Shown one piece after another: positions 26,346 to 33,970 of a stretch of 64,000 nt of DNA. Position 1 is the first letter of the stretch, and every line of letters begins with the position of its first letter. The position numbers and the translations under genes were made by a program. The stretch is from assembly GCA_019694955.1 (NCBI GenBank), contig JAIBAX010000011.1, forward strand, positions 1 to 64,000, in the 5' to 3' direction. The stretch comes from Chitinophagales bacterium (GTDB lineage: Bacteria > Bacteroidota > Bacteroidia > Chitinophagales > JADIYW01). The notes under the pieces are model-generated. The model searched no databases and had not been told where the DNA came from. It was given only the letters and a program-made list of their open reading frames with translations.

Positions 26346-27266
26346 ATGAACTTACACAACGAGACTTTTCATCAGTTCGACAATATCGAAATATTGGCAA
26401 AACAAGTGGTTGAAGGATTTATTATCGGTCTCCACAAAAGTCCGTTTCATGGGTTTTCTGTGGAGTTTGCGGAACATCGGCTACATAATACAGGGGATTC
26501 CGTAAAAGATATCGACTGGAAAGTCTTTGCCCGAACGGATAAAATGTACGTCAAGAAGTTTGAAGAAGAAACTAACCTTCGTTGCCAAATTGTGGTGGAT
26601 GCTTCATCATCAATGTACTTTCCTCAGGAAAAAGGAACATTAGCCTATAATAAAATTGAATTTTCTGCCTTGGCCGCAGCAGCCATGATGCATATGTTAA
26701 AAAAGCAAAGAGATGCCGTTGGGTTGACTATCTTCGGAGAAGACATACAGGTGAGTACCAAGGCCAGCTCCACGACTTTACACCATAAATTACTGCTTTC
26801 ACACCTACATCAGTTAATGCAATCAAAGCCTGCAAAAGTAAGAACAAATGTCGCAAAGGCGTTACATCAAATTGCAGATAGCATTCATAAGCGATCATTG
26901 GTGGTGATATTTAGTGATATGATGGATAATTTTGAGCAAAAAGAGGAATTATTCCATGCACTTCAGCACTTGAAACATGCGAAACATGAGGTGATATTAT
27001 TTCATGTTGTAGATAAATCCAAGGAGTTAGATTTTGAGTTTGAGAACAGACCCTATCATTTTATCGATATGGAAACGGGCGTGGAAATTAAATTGCAGGC
27101 AAATCAGGTGAAAGCACATTATGTTGCAGAAATGGCGAAAGTAAAAGCGGCCCTTAAATTGCAATGTGCACAGTATAAAATAGATTTCGTTGAAGCAGAC
27201 ATACAGCAGGGATTTAATGAAGTATTGCTGCCATATCTCGTTAAAAGGGCAAAAATGCGTGTTTAA
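26346..27266 (+). CDS. DUF58 (MoxR-associated VWA-like) protein
   Basis: 306 residues. DUF58 signature near residues 50-80, SVKDIDWKVFARTDKMYVKKFEEET, broken by no gap, then VVDASSSMYF (a VWA-type DxSxS, MIDAS-like) and SLVVIFSDMMD. DUF58 proteins normally act with a MoxR AAA+ ATPase in metal-center or envelope maturation; no moxR gene is adjacent here, and norQ is 17 kb away. The next gene's ATG overlaps its stop (TAATG). Confidence 0.9.
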   Translation: MNLHNETFHQFDNIEILAKQVVEGFIIGLHKSPFHGFSVEFAEHRLHNTGDSVKDIDWKVFARTDKMYVKKFEEETNLRCQIVVDASSSMYFPQEKGTLAYNKIEFSALAAAAMMHMLKKQRDAVGLTIFGEDIQVSTKASSTTLHHKLLLSHLHQLMQSKPAKVRTNVAKALHQIADSIHKRSLVVIFSDMMDNFEQKEELFHALQHLKHAKHEVILFHVVDKSKELDFEFENRPYHFIDMETGVEIKLQANQVKAHYVAEMAKVKAALKLQCAQYKIDFVEADIQQGFNEVLLPYLVKRAKMRV

Positions 27267-28033
27267 TGCAATTGAATTACAGAAAGTTTGGCGACAATGG
27301 GTCTGTTATAGTAATCCTTCATGGCTTCTTGGGTTCTTTAGATAATTGGCTATCCATAGCAAAAATACTTTCCGAGAACCATCAGGTGTATATTGTGGAT
27401 CAAAGGAATCACGGTCGCTCTCCACATGAACCTGAAATGGATTATTGGCATTTGGCAGACGACTTACTCGATTTTTTATTACAACACCAAATCTCGCGAG
27501 TAACCTTGTTAGGTCATAGCATGGGCGGAAAAACGGCTATGCTTTTTGCGTTGCACCACCCCGATATGGTTCAGCAATTAATAGTTGTTGATATCGCTCC
27601 CGTTAATTATCAGGGCGGTCACGAATATATTCTTGATGCTATGATGTCACTTAAAATCAATAGCTTTCAACATAGACATGAAGTAGAAGCAGCCTTGCGG
27701 AAAAGCATTCATTCAGAGGCAATCTTACAGTTTATCCTTAAAAACCTAGGTAGAAATGAGGAAGGCGAGTTTTATTGGAAGCCCAATTTATCTGTCTTAT
27801 CGCAGAAATATAGAAACCTCATGATTTTTCCAGATACCAGTAGCCAATATATAGGTTCTACCCTTTTTATTAAAGGAGGAATTTCTGACTATGTGAATGT
27901 TTTGCACCAACCGGCATATCGCAAGTATTTCCCAAGACTTATCCTGATTGAAGTGGAAGGTGCCGGGCATTGGGTGCAAGCGGAAAAGCCAGCTGAATTT
28001 CTATCTATCTTACTGTCCAACCTCGAGGGTTGA
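27266..28033 (+). CDS. Alpha/beta hydrolase, YbfF-like esterase
   Basis: 255 residues. Nucleophile elbow GHS85MGG, oxyanion-region HGFLGS, VDQRNHGRSPH typical of YbfF-like carboxylesterases, and catalytic H235 in EGAGHWVQAEKP. Start overlaps the DUF58 stop by one base. The C-terminal residues LSNLEG are encoded by a CAACCTCGAGG palindromic repeat, and the last about 60 coding bases are duplicated downstream (28116-28186), so the natural end of the protein may have been altered. Confidence 0.9.
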   Translation: MQLNYRKFGDNGSVIVILHGFLGSLDNWLSIAKILSENHQVYIVDQRNHGRSPHEPEMDYWHLADDLLDFLLQHQISRVTLLGHSMGGKTAMLFALHHPDMVQQLIVVDIAPVNYQGGHEYILDAMMSLKINSFQHRHEVEAALRKSIHSEAILQFILKNLGRNEEGEFYWKPNLSVLSQKYRNLMIFPDTSSQYIGSTLFIKGGISDYVNVLHQPAYRKYFPRLILIEVEGAGHWVQAEKPAEFLSILLSNLEG

Positions 28034-28055
28034 TAATACCCAACCTCCGAGGTTG
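27982..28055 (+). repeat. Hydrolase-end repeat, copy 1
   Basis: Begins GGAAAAGCC inside the hydrolase gene, continues through AATTTCTATCTAT and CTGTCCAACCTCGAGGG, and ends with the palindromic CAACCTCCGAGGTTG. The same order is repeated 134 bases later. Confidence 0.75.
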
Positions 28056-28115
28056 AATTTTGTCCTAAACATCTATTGAATGTAGTGGAAATGGTAGTGA
28101 ATACTGAGGAAAAGA

Positions 28116-28186
28116 GGAAAAGCCTACCGAATTTCTATCTGTAATACTGTCCAACCTCGAGGTTGATTATACCCAACCTCCGAGGT
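28116..28186 (+). repeat. Hydrolase-end repeat, copy 2
   Basis: Non-coding copy of 27982-28055 with a few substitutions and small indels: GGAAAAGCC, AATTTCTATCTGTA, CTGTCCAACCTCGAGGTTG, ACCCAACCTCCGAGGT. Lies wholly in the spacer before the convergent membrane protein gene. Confidence 0.75.
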
Positions 28187-28200
28187 GATTGAGGTGGTAA

Positions 28201-28866
28201 TCAGATGAAGGTGTCATCAACCTCCGAGGTTGGATTTTGCTTACCGAGTTTAATGGTTACTATGTCTCCAATGGTTTTAATTATAATAAACAAGGTTAGA
28301 AATCCTGCGGTACCCATATAGGTTTTGTTATCAGGAAAATGCTTCTCTGCCATGATAAAAACAAATGTTCCAAGCACTACTACCACGTGAATAATGAGGG
28401 TTCTGGCATCGATAAATGAGAAAAAATAGGAAGGGGGTTTTGACATTCGCATATTATTGAACCAATAGTTGAAAATAAAATCCATCATACAAGAAATTAA
28501 AAACCCTGCTATGGCAGTATTAAATACAGGGTCTTCAAAGCAAACCGAGTGGATGATTTTGGGCAGTTCTTCTTTTGGTGCGTGCATAACACCTAAAAAT
28601 ACTACAATAAAAATTAGATAAAAACTTAAAATGGCTATCCTTAGTATCATGAATTTAATGCCTTTCAAGATATGGGGTGCTATTTGACCTTCGCCGGAAG
28701 CAAAGGTAATTTTCAAGGAGGTAAAAAATGAGATAATCAAGGTCTCTAACCAAAAACCATATATTACTAAAAATGCCGGCCATTGATTTCGCCAAACGCC
28801 GATAATCATCATGAGGTTAATCATGACAGCCATAAAGATCGGATGATGTTGTTTAAATGACTTCAC
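28201..28866 (-). CDS. Multi-pass membrane protein, DUF6498-like
   Basis: 221 residues with about six hydrophobic segments (around 10-30, 33-50, 75-95, 113-132, 145-168, 185-205). The N-terminal WPAFLVIYGFWLETLIISFF recalls the DUF6498 family, an assignment made from memory and not firm. The C-terminal QNPTSEVDDTFI is encoded by a dispersed palindromic repeat. Nine bases after the lipoprotein gene, so probably cotranscribed with it. Confidence 0.7.
   Translation of the reverse strand: MKSFKQHHPIFMAVMINLMMIIGVWRNQWPAFLVIYGFWLETLIISFFTSLKITFASGEGQIAPHILKGIKFMILRIAILSFYLIFIVVFLGVMHAPKEELPKIIHSVCFEDPVFNTAIAGFLISCMMDFIFNYWFNNMRMSKPPSYFFSFIDARTLIIHVVVVLGTFVFIMAEKHFPDNKTYMGTAGFLTLFIIIKTIGDIVTIKLGKQNPTSEVDDTFI
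28217..28233. repeat. CAACCTCCGAGGTTG palindrome, third site
   Basis: The 15-base palindrome CAACCTCCGAGGTTG (with flanks) lies inside the 3' end of the minus-strand membrane protein gene and encodes its NPTSEVDD tail. It is the same core as in the two hydrolase-end repeats. Confidence 0.65.
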
Positions 28867-28875
28867 TCTAAAAAA

Positions 28876-29352
28876 TTATCCTGATGCACCCACTAACCCA
28901 AAAGTGATACGCTCGTTGTCTTTTGTTATCACTATCCGGCAGTCGTTGTTTAAAACTTCTCCTTTGTACTTTATTGTATAATTTAACTCATATCCTTGGA
29001 TACCAATGGAAATGCTTTCAAAACTTAACGTTTCAATCAAATGAAAATCTGGTGTTACATATTGCCCGTCTGTGGTTCGCTTGCCGGAGAAAAATTCATT
29101 CATAAACTGTGTGGTATTTCCGCCCAGAAATTTTTTATGTTGTTCCTTATTATATTCATCATCCATTAGTTTTAATAGTCCGTTTGTGTTATGTGCCTCA
29201 ACAGCGGTTTTAAAATTGTTGAGAAAATCGCATAACTCAGCAGAAATATTATTGCTTAAGCAAAAGGAATCACTTACTTCCACAATTTTTCGTGAAGAAT
29301 GGCAGGATAATAACGCCAAAAAAAGGATGCATATATGTATGTGTTTTTTCAC
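28876..29352 (-). CDS. Lipoprotein with NTF2-like fold
   Basis: 158 residues from GTG 29352, which gives a short clean signal peptide ending in the lipobox ALLSC. An upstream in-frame GTG at 29376 is possible but would touch the palindromic element at 29378 and add eight residues before the signal. The mature part has the helix-then-sheet pattern of NTF2-like/DUF4440-type proteins (FLNNFKTAVEAHNTNGLLKLMDDEYN, FHLIETLSFESISIGIQGYELNYTIKYKGE in order). No catalytic residues are evident. Function unknown. Confidence 0.72.
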   Translation of the reverse strand: MKKHIHICILFLALLSCHSSRKIVEVSDSFCLSNNISAELCDFLNNFKTAVEAHNTNGLLKLMDDEYNKEQHKKFLGGNTTQFMNEFFSGKRTTDGQYVTPDFHLIETLSFESISIGIQGYELNYTIKYKGEVLNNDCRIVITKDNERITFGLVGASG

Positions 29353-29377
29353 ATTACAAAATAAAGCATTTTTCACT

Positions 29378-29554
29378 AACCCAGCATCCGCATTAGAAAT
29401 TTACTGCAAGGAAATTCTACTTCATATCTATTTCTGTACTCATTTTTCTGTCCTCAACGTAGTTTTTACTACGTCTGCGGGAGAAAAATTCCGTGCCTCA
29501 TAGCTATTTGGTATAATTTCCTTTCGTCACAAAGTCTAACGCAGATGCTGGGTT
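29378..29554. repeat. 177-bp imperfect palindrome, MITE-like
   Basis: The ends are inverted: AACCCAGCATCCGCATTAGA at 29378 pairs with TCTAACGCAGATGCTGGGTT ending at 29554, with GCAAGGAAATT pairing imperfectly with AATTTCCTTTCGT further in. Partial symmetry continues to the centre, where ACGTAG-N6-CTACGT (near 29457-29474) is perfect. No ORF inside. A miniature element or palindromic unit mobilised in trans is the likely nature. It fills the gap between the lipoprotein gene and xerD. Confidence 0.7.
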
Positions 29555-29611
29555 TAAGTTTATCTTGGTATATTATTCGTTTATCGTACAGGATTTGTAA
29601 ATAAATAGTCA

Positions 29612-30514
29612 TTACTTAAACCTTGGATGGAATTGTATCATGGCATCCCGCAGGTAGCCTTGGTCAACATGGGTATATATCTCCGTTGTGGTAATAGAGG
29701 CGTGACCCAACATTTGTTGCACCGCGCGTAAATCAGCGCCTCCCATGATTAAATGAGAAGCAAAGGAATGTCGGAAGGTATGTGGACTTATGCTTTTATG
29801 TATTCCTGCTAGTGCGGTAAGGTTTTTTATTATCGTAAATACCATTACTCGCGACAAGGGCGCACCTCTTCGGTTGAGAAAAAGAATATCGCTGTACTGT
29901 GGTACAATTCTTAAATGCCTTCTAATGGTATCTTTATAGATGGCAATATGCTTCAAAGCCTCAGAACCTATTGGTACAAGTCGTTCTTTATTGCCTTTTC
30001 CAATAACTCGGAGAAAGCCAATATCTTCATATACGCCGGAAATTCTCAGAGAAATGAGTTCACTGACCCGCAAGCCGGAAGAATAAAGCGTTTCCAACAT
30101 GGCTTTATTGCGGACATTTTCATTTTTGGATAAGTCTAAAGCACCGATGATTTGCTCAATCTCCTCAAAACTAAGGGTGTCTGGGAGCTTTTTCTTTAGC
30201 TTGGGACCTTCAATTAATGTTGTTGGGTCATTCTCTAATTGGTATTCTAATTTCATGAACCCAAAAAATGAGCGTAGCCCGGAAAGAATCCTTGCCTGCG
30301 AGCGTTCATTAAGCCCCAAATCATAAATATATGCCAGAAATTCTTCAATATGTAGCCTTTCTACTTGCATAGGGTTGATATGGTATTGGCGAATGTCTAA
30401 AAATTGGTTCAGCAAATGGACATCATGTAAATAGGCTTCTACTGAATTGGCGGCCAACGATTTTTCTATCTTAAGATAGCCTGAATATTCCTTTATTATT
30501 GTTGACCAGTTCAT
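29612..30514 (-). CDS. xerD: Tyrosine recombinase XerD
   Basis: 300 residues, the standard XerC/XerD size. N-terminal SAM-like core-binding domain (1-105) and catalytic domain with the full set R149, K173, H245, R248, H271 and Y280 (SSGLRVSELI, HTFRHSFASHL, LGHASITTTEIYTHV). With XerC or alone it resolves chromosome dimers at dif. Location next to aroQ (separated by a DUF1016 gene) and length fit the housekeeping enzyme rather than a mobile-element integrase. Confidence 0.94.
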   Translation of the reverse strand: MNWSTIIKEYSGYLKIEKSLAANSVEAYLHDVHLLNQFLDIRQYHINPMQVERLHIEEFLAYIYDLGLNERSQARILSGLRSFFGFMKLEYQLENDPTTLIEGPKLKKKLPDTLSFEEIEQIIGALDLSKNENVRNKAMLETLYSSGLRVSELISLRISGVYEDIGFLRVIGKGNKERLVPIGSEALKHIAIYKDTIRRHLRIVPQYSDILFLNRRGAPLSRVMVFTIIKNLTALAGIHKSISPHTFRHSFASHLIMGGADLRAVQQMLGHASITTTEIYTHVDQGYLRDAMIQFHPRFK

Positions 30515-30516
30515 GA

Positions 30517-31638
30517 TTAGTCAGAAGTATTTTCAGTGTCTTCTTCTTTGTTTAATTCGGATGTGAGTTGTTCAATAGTTGGAAGTGCATTTTTAATGTT
30601 ATCCGGCAGTTCTTTATACGTAAATTCGGTTACGCCTAAAGGTTTATTGATGTCTTGTAGTGCAAAGTCAACTACTACATTGTTCTTGCTTTTGCATAAA
30701 AAGATGCCTATGGTAGGCTTGTCTTCCGGACTTTTTACTAGCTTGTCGATTGCCGAGACGTAAAAATTTAATTTGCCTAAATATTCAGGTTCAAATTCCG
30801 TTACCTTTAATTCAATGATGATATAGCATTTTAGCTTGGTGTGAAAAAATAACAAGTCCGTTCTAAATTCCTTTCCACCTACGTTTATCAGAAACTGCCT
30901 GCCCAGATAAGCAAAACCCTTGCCCAATTCCATCAAAAAAACGGAAATGTTCTCAATTAGCTTTAGCTCTAAATCTCTTTCTTTTATCTTTTTCTGTAGA
31001 TTTAAAAAACCAAAATTATAAGGATCCTTTAAAATTGATTGCGCTAAATCACCCTCTATTTCAGGTAGCGTTTGTTTGAAATTGGTAATAGCCTTTCCCT
31101 GTCTGGAGAATAAATTAGTTTCTATCTGCATTTCCAAAACTGCCCTGCTCCAGTTGTTTTCAATCGTTTCCTGAATATAAAATATGGCTTCATCTGGAGC
31201 ATTGGATTTTTGCATGACCAAAACGATATGCCTCCATGGTACTTGCATACAAAGCTGTATGATTTCAGGAATTTTGTTTTCTTCGTCTAATTCTCCACCA
31301 AGCTGGTGGAGAATTAGACGGGTTTTTCCACCAAGCTGGTGGGATTTTACTTTAATGGAATTAAAATATCTATAGAATCTTGTGATTTCATAAAGATTGG
31401 AGACGGAAAATCCACCCATTTCAGGGAATTCTTCTTTTAGGTCTTTGCTTAATTGGTCTATAAAGCCGGAACCCCACTTAGCATTTTCTTGTTTTTCTGT
31501 GATTTGCTTTCCAAGTTGCCAATACAACAAAATTAATTGGTTGTTTACAGCCAGTGCCGCCTTGATCTGACTTGTTTTGATGGATTTTTTTAAATCCTTG
31601 AGCCAATTGTGATATGTGTCGTCCGCCTGAAGAAACAT
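30517..31638 (-). CDS. DUF1016 / YhcG-family PD-(D/E)XK nuclease-like protein
   Basis: 373 residues. N-terminal DUF1016_N (about 8-95: LLYWQLGKQITEKQ, WGSGFIDQLSKDL, GFSVSNLYEITRFYRYF) and C-terminal nuclease-like domain (about 215-345) with D261 and E276-L-K278 (FRTDLLFFH, YIIIELKVTEF). Members accompany restriction systems and other accessory loci; defence is possible, not shown. Residues SHQLGGK (99-105) and LHQLGGE (110-116) are encoded by palindromic CCACCA-AGC-TGGTGG repeats. The gene sits one base after aroQ and two bases before xerD, as if inserted in a housekeeping operon. Confidence 0.88.
   Translation of the reverse strand: MFLQADDTYHNWLKDLKKSIKTSQIKAALAVNNQLILLYWQLGKQITEKQENAKWGSGFIDQLSKDLKEEFPEMGGFSVSNLYEITRFYRYFNSIKVKSHQLGGKTRLILHQLGGELDEENKIPEIIQLCMQVPWRHIVLVMQKSNAPDEAIFYIQETIENNWSRAVLEMQIETNLFSRQGKAITNFKQTLPEIEGDLAQSILKDPYNFGFLNLQKKIKERDLELKLIENISVFLMELGKGFAYLGRQFLINVGGKEFRTDLLFFHTKLKCYIIIELKVTEFEPEYLGKLNFYVSAIDKLVKSPEDKPTIGIFLCKSKNNVVVDFALQDINKPLGVTEFTYKELPDNIKNALPTIEQLTSELNKEEDTENTSD
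31284..31320. repeat. Perfect 17-base-arm palindrome inside the DUF1016 gene
   Basis: CGTCTAATTCTCCACCA (31284-31300), spacer AGC, then TGGTGGAGAATTAGACG (31304-31320): all 17 arm bases pair. It lies in the linker between the conserved N-terminal block and the rest of DUF1016 and keeps the frame open. Confidence 0.9.
31328..31342. repeat. Second CCACCA-AGC-TGGTGG palindrome in the DUF1016 gene
   Basis: Same 15-base core as the larger palindrome, seven bases further, encoding the SHQLGG segment. The two cores are 36 bases apart, so the frame is kept. Confidence 0.88.
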
Positions 31639-31639
31639 A

Positions 31640-32056
31640 TTATCTAAAGCTTAGCAAAGCCAATTCATACGATTGCAAACCGAAACCCATGATAAGCCCT
31701 TTGGCAAAGGGTGTAATATAAGAAACGTGCCTAAAGTCTTCCCGGGCGAGTGTATTACTGATATGAACCTCAATTACGGGTGCCTTAATGGCTTTAATAG
31801 CATCTCCAATAGCGATGGAGGTATGTGTATAAGCGCCGGCATTGAGGATAATTCCGTCAAAATCAAACCCGTAACGGTGCAGGTGGTCAATGATTTCTCC
31901 TTCGATATTGCTTTGAAAATAATGCAACTCCCAATCTGGAAATACGGCTTTCAAGGTTTCAAAATATGCTTCAAAGGTTTGACTTCCATAAATGCCCGGT
32001 TCTCTCTTTCCCAATAAGTTCAAGTTTGGACCGTTGATGATTGCAATTTTCTTCAT
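31640..32056 (-). CDS. aroQ: 3-dehydroquinate dehydratase, type II
   Basis: 138 residues, usual type II size. Motifs: INGPNLNLLGKREPGIYG with the catalytic Tyr, QSNIEGEIIDHLH, ILNAGAYTHTSIAIGDA and VEVHISNTLAREDFRHVS with the catalytic His region. Third step of the shikimate pathway. One base separates it from the DUF1016 gene. Confidence 0.97.
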   Translation of the reverse strand: MKKIAIINGPNLNLLGKREPGIYGSQTFEAYFETLKAVFPDWELHYFQSNIEGEIIDHLHRYGFDFDGIILNAGAYTHTSIAIGDAIKAIKAPVIEVHISNTLAREDFRHVSYITPFAKGLIMGFGLQSYELALLSFR

Positions 32057-32106
32057 GTCGTATTCTGCTAATTTTATGCTAAACTACAATTAATTCTACA
32101 GCTAAA

Positions 32107-33324
32107 CTATGTGTGGTTTTTTTTTGCTTTCCATTTTTTGAAAATAAAAGGTGTGATATAAGCAAATAGTAAACAACAGGAAAGGATATGAAATGGTAAC
32201 GCCCACCCAGAAGACAAACTTGCAGGAGCATTGAATGATGCATTTGCCCAAGCGATGAAAATGTCGGCCATGATCCAAGTGCCAAAAAGGTATCTTTTTT
32301 TATCATGGATCGTTAAGGCAGCGCCAAAACCTTCAACACAGTTCCTGATTTTCAAGGCATCTTCTGTTTTTCCATTGATAACCAAACTCTTTATTCCGAC
32401 AATACTGGCAGAACCACCAATCTGTAAAATGACGGGTCCTGAGTCTACATCACCCTTTCCATTGATGCCAAGTGGATATTCTCTTATGCCCGGCAAGAAA
32501 AGACGCTTATCTAAAAAGTATTTATAGTATAAATTAAACTGCTGCTTTGCAAATTCTTTGTCTATGTCCGGTAAGAAGGTGAGCATTAAACTCATAGAAC
32601 ATCCACGTCCATTGGAAAGAGTTTGGTTTGTCTGGTAGTCAACTCTATGCGGGAGCAAGCCAAGACTATCGGTACTTGCTTTCGCCTTTTTTACCCAATC
32701 CTTGATAAAAGAATGGTATCTGTTATCTATTATTTTCTCGAATAATCCAATCGATGCTACTGCCACGGTATTGTCGGCAGGCCATGAAAGTGCTGTATAC
32801 GACTCCAGAAAGGGAATTTGCTTTTTTGTATATGCATCGACCAATTGTTTTGTTTGAAATAAATATGTGTTTACATCATCCTCTTTTGGTGTAATTTTTT
32901 TGGAGTTCAATAATATTAGCTTTTTTGCAAGGAGGTAATTTTTCCACCCCAAATAAAAAACGCCTCTTTCCGGAGTAATGTCTTTATGAAAGTTGTATTT
33001 GCATAGATTACTTTCTAATTTGTATTGGCTTTTATTTATTTGTTGTAACCCATGTATGAACAGTGAATCGCTTTTGTCAATACTCTGTAAGAACTCACAC
33101 CACGTTATACCATAAAGAACATTTGAAAAATAGTACCCTTCCGGATAAAAAGACTGCATTTTCTTGTCCACACCTTTATTAAGTTGCCCTTCAATATAGG
33201 CGAGTTGTTTCCTAATATCAAGGTTATAGCTTGACTTTATTTCTATATTGTTATATAAACTAATGTTTACATACAGCAAGTATAGAAAAAATAAGCTTGC
33301 AAAAAAGTGGATTATTTTCATCAC
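32107..33324 (-). CDS. Membrane-anchored protein of unknown function
   Basis: 405 residues: N-terminal membrane segment (about 3-24) and C-terminal hydrophobic segment (about 377-396, HILSCCLLFAYITPFIF) with a KKWKAKKNH tail. The middle is helical with W/Y/G-rich signatures (LYGITWCEFLQSI, YTALSWPADNTVAVASIGLF, SNGRGCSMSLMLTFLPD, GPVILQIGGSASIVG), suggesting an alpha/alpha-toroid-like enzyme or scaffold. I do not recognise the family. It is probably alone on its transcript. Confidence 0.8.
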   Translation of the reverse strand: MMKIIHFFASLFFLYLLYVNISLYNNIEIKSSYNLDIRKQLAYIEGQLNKGVDKKMQSFYPEGYYFSNVLYGITWCEFLQSIDKSDSLFIHGLQQINKSQYKLESNLCKYNFHKDITPERGVFYLGWKNYLLAKKLILLNSKKITPKEDDVNTYLFQTKQLVDAYTKKQIPFLESYTALSWPADNTVAVASIGLFEKIIDNRYHSFIKDWVKKAKASTDSLGLLPHRVDYQTNQTLSNGRGCSMSLMLTFLPDIDKEFAKQQFNLYYKYFLDKRLFLPGIREYPLGINGKGDVDSGPVILQIGGSASIVGIKSLVINGKTEDALKIRNCVEGFGAALTIHDKKRYLFGTWIMADIFIAWANASFNAPASLSSGWALPFHILSCCLLFAYITPFIFKKWKAKKNHT

Positions 33325-33332
33325 TCAAATAT

Positions 33333-33369
33333 AAAAAAAATGGCTACCAAAATTAATTGATAGCCATTT
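33333..33369 (-). terminator. Terminator of the TonB receptor/lipoprotein operon
   Basis: On the minus strand AAATGGCTA and TAGCCATTT (33369-33361 and 33346-33338) form a 9-base stem with a 14-base loop, followed by a run of T. It lies 24 bases beyond the lipoprotein stop. Confidence 0.8.
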
Positions 33370-33393
33370 CTTTAGATTTGTTAGGATATTTTA

Positions 33394-33966
33394 TTATTCA
33401 ATTACAACTGGAAAAGTTACCTCAATGTCTGTTTCTCCACCGGCGTTGGTAATGTCTCCAGTAGCAACGTTGGCACCAGATTTATTTGGTTGATGTCTCA
33501 ATGTTATGGTGAGGTTGCCAGAACTTGCTCCATTAGTGGTTACATCTGTAGTAATACCTATCGGCTTACCGTTTCCATCTACTTCTAATGGTATATAATT
33601 GAAACTGGCATTAATACCCGTTTTTTGATAGAAAAATTGATGATCTTCTTTTTCTTCAAGAATTTCTGTTGTCACATTTTCAACAGGGGAAGCAGACTCA
33701 TTTAAAAGTACAACAGCTCCAACGTACTTTCTGTTTTTTAGTAGTGTGTCTTTAATGATTACCGGCGGATTGGCACCATCTCCATCAATATCACGGAATA
33801 CAAACAAGGCATTGTGTTCAGGCTTACCTCCGGTAGTATCTGCTACTAAAACGTACGATAGGGTTGTGATGAGTTCTTCTTCATTGACATCACCCGGATC
33901 ATCTTCTTTTTTACATGAAATGAGCGTGAATATGAATGCGCATAAAAGGAAAAGTTTTGTTTTCAT
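33394..33966 (-). CDS. Lipoprotein partner of a TonB-dependent receptor
   Basis: 190 residues: lipobox LISC18 then KKEDD. The mature part is beta-rich: ELITTLSYVLV, ALFVFRDIDGDGANPP, EEKEDHQFFYQ, NLTITLRHQPNKSGA and a final DIEVTFPVVIE strand. Proteins with this pattern recur beside TonB receptors in Bacteroidota and are often labelled as type 1 periplasmic-binding-fold superfamily; ligand unknown. It is four bases downstream of the receptor gene and ends the operon before a terminator, so it probably captures or passes the same substrate. Confidence 0.8.
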   Translation of the reverse strand: MKTKLFLLCAFIFTLISCKKEDDPGDVNEEELITTLSYVLVADTTGGKPEHNALFVFRDIDGDGANPPVIIKDTLLKNRKYVGAVVLLNESASPVENVTTEILEEKEDHQFFYQKTGINASFNYIPLEVDGNGKPIGITTDVTTNGASSGNLTITLRHQPNKSGANVATGDITNAGGETDIEVTFPVVIE

Positions 33967-33970
33967 AAAA

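Noticed and set aside
29612-30514. XerD as integrase of a mobile island ending at the 177-bp palindrome
   Set aside because: Length, motifs and the neighbouring aroQ fit housekeeping XerD; no tRNA or direct repeat ends are visible.
31284-31320. Palindrome read as a transcription terminator
   Set aside because: It lies inside an intact conserved coding frame, is not followed by a T-run and has in-frame repeats of its core.
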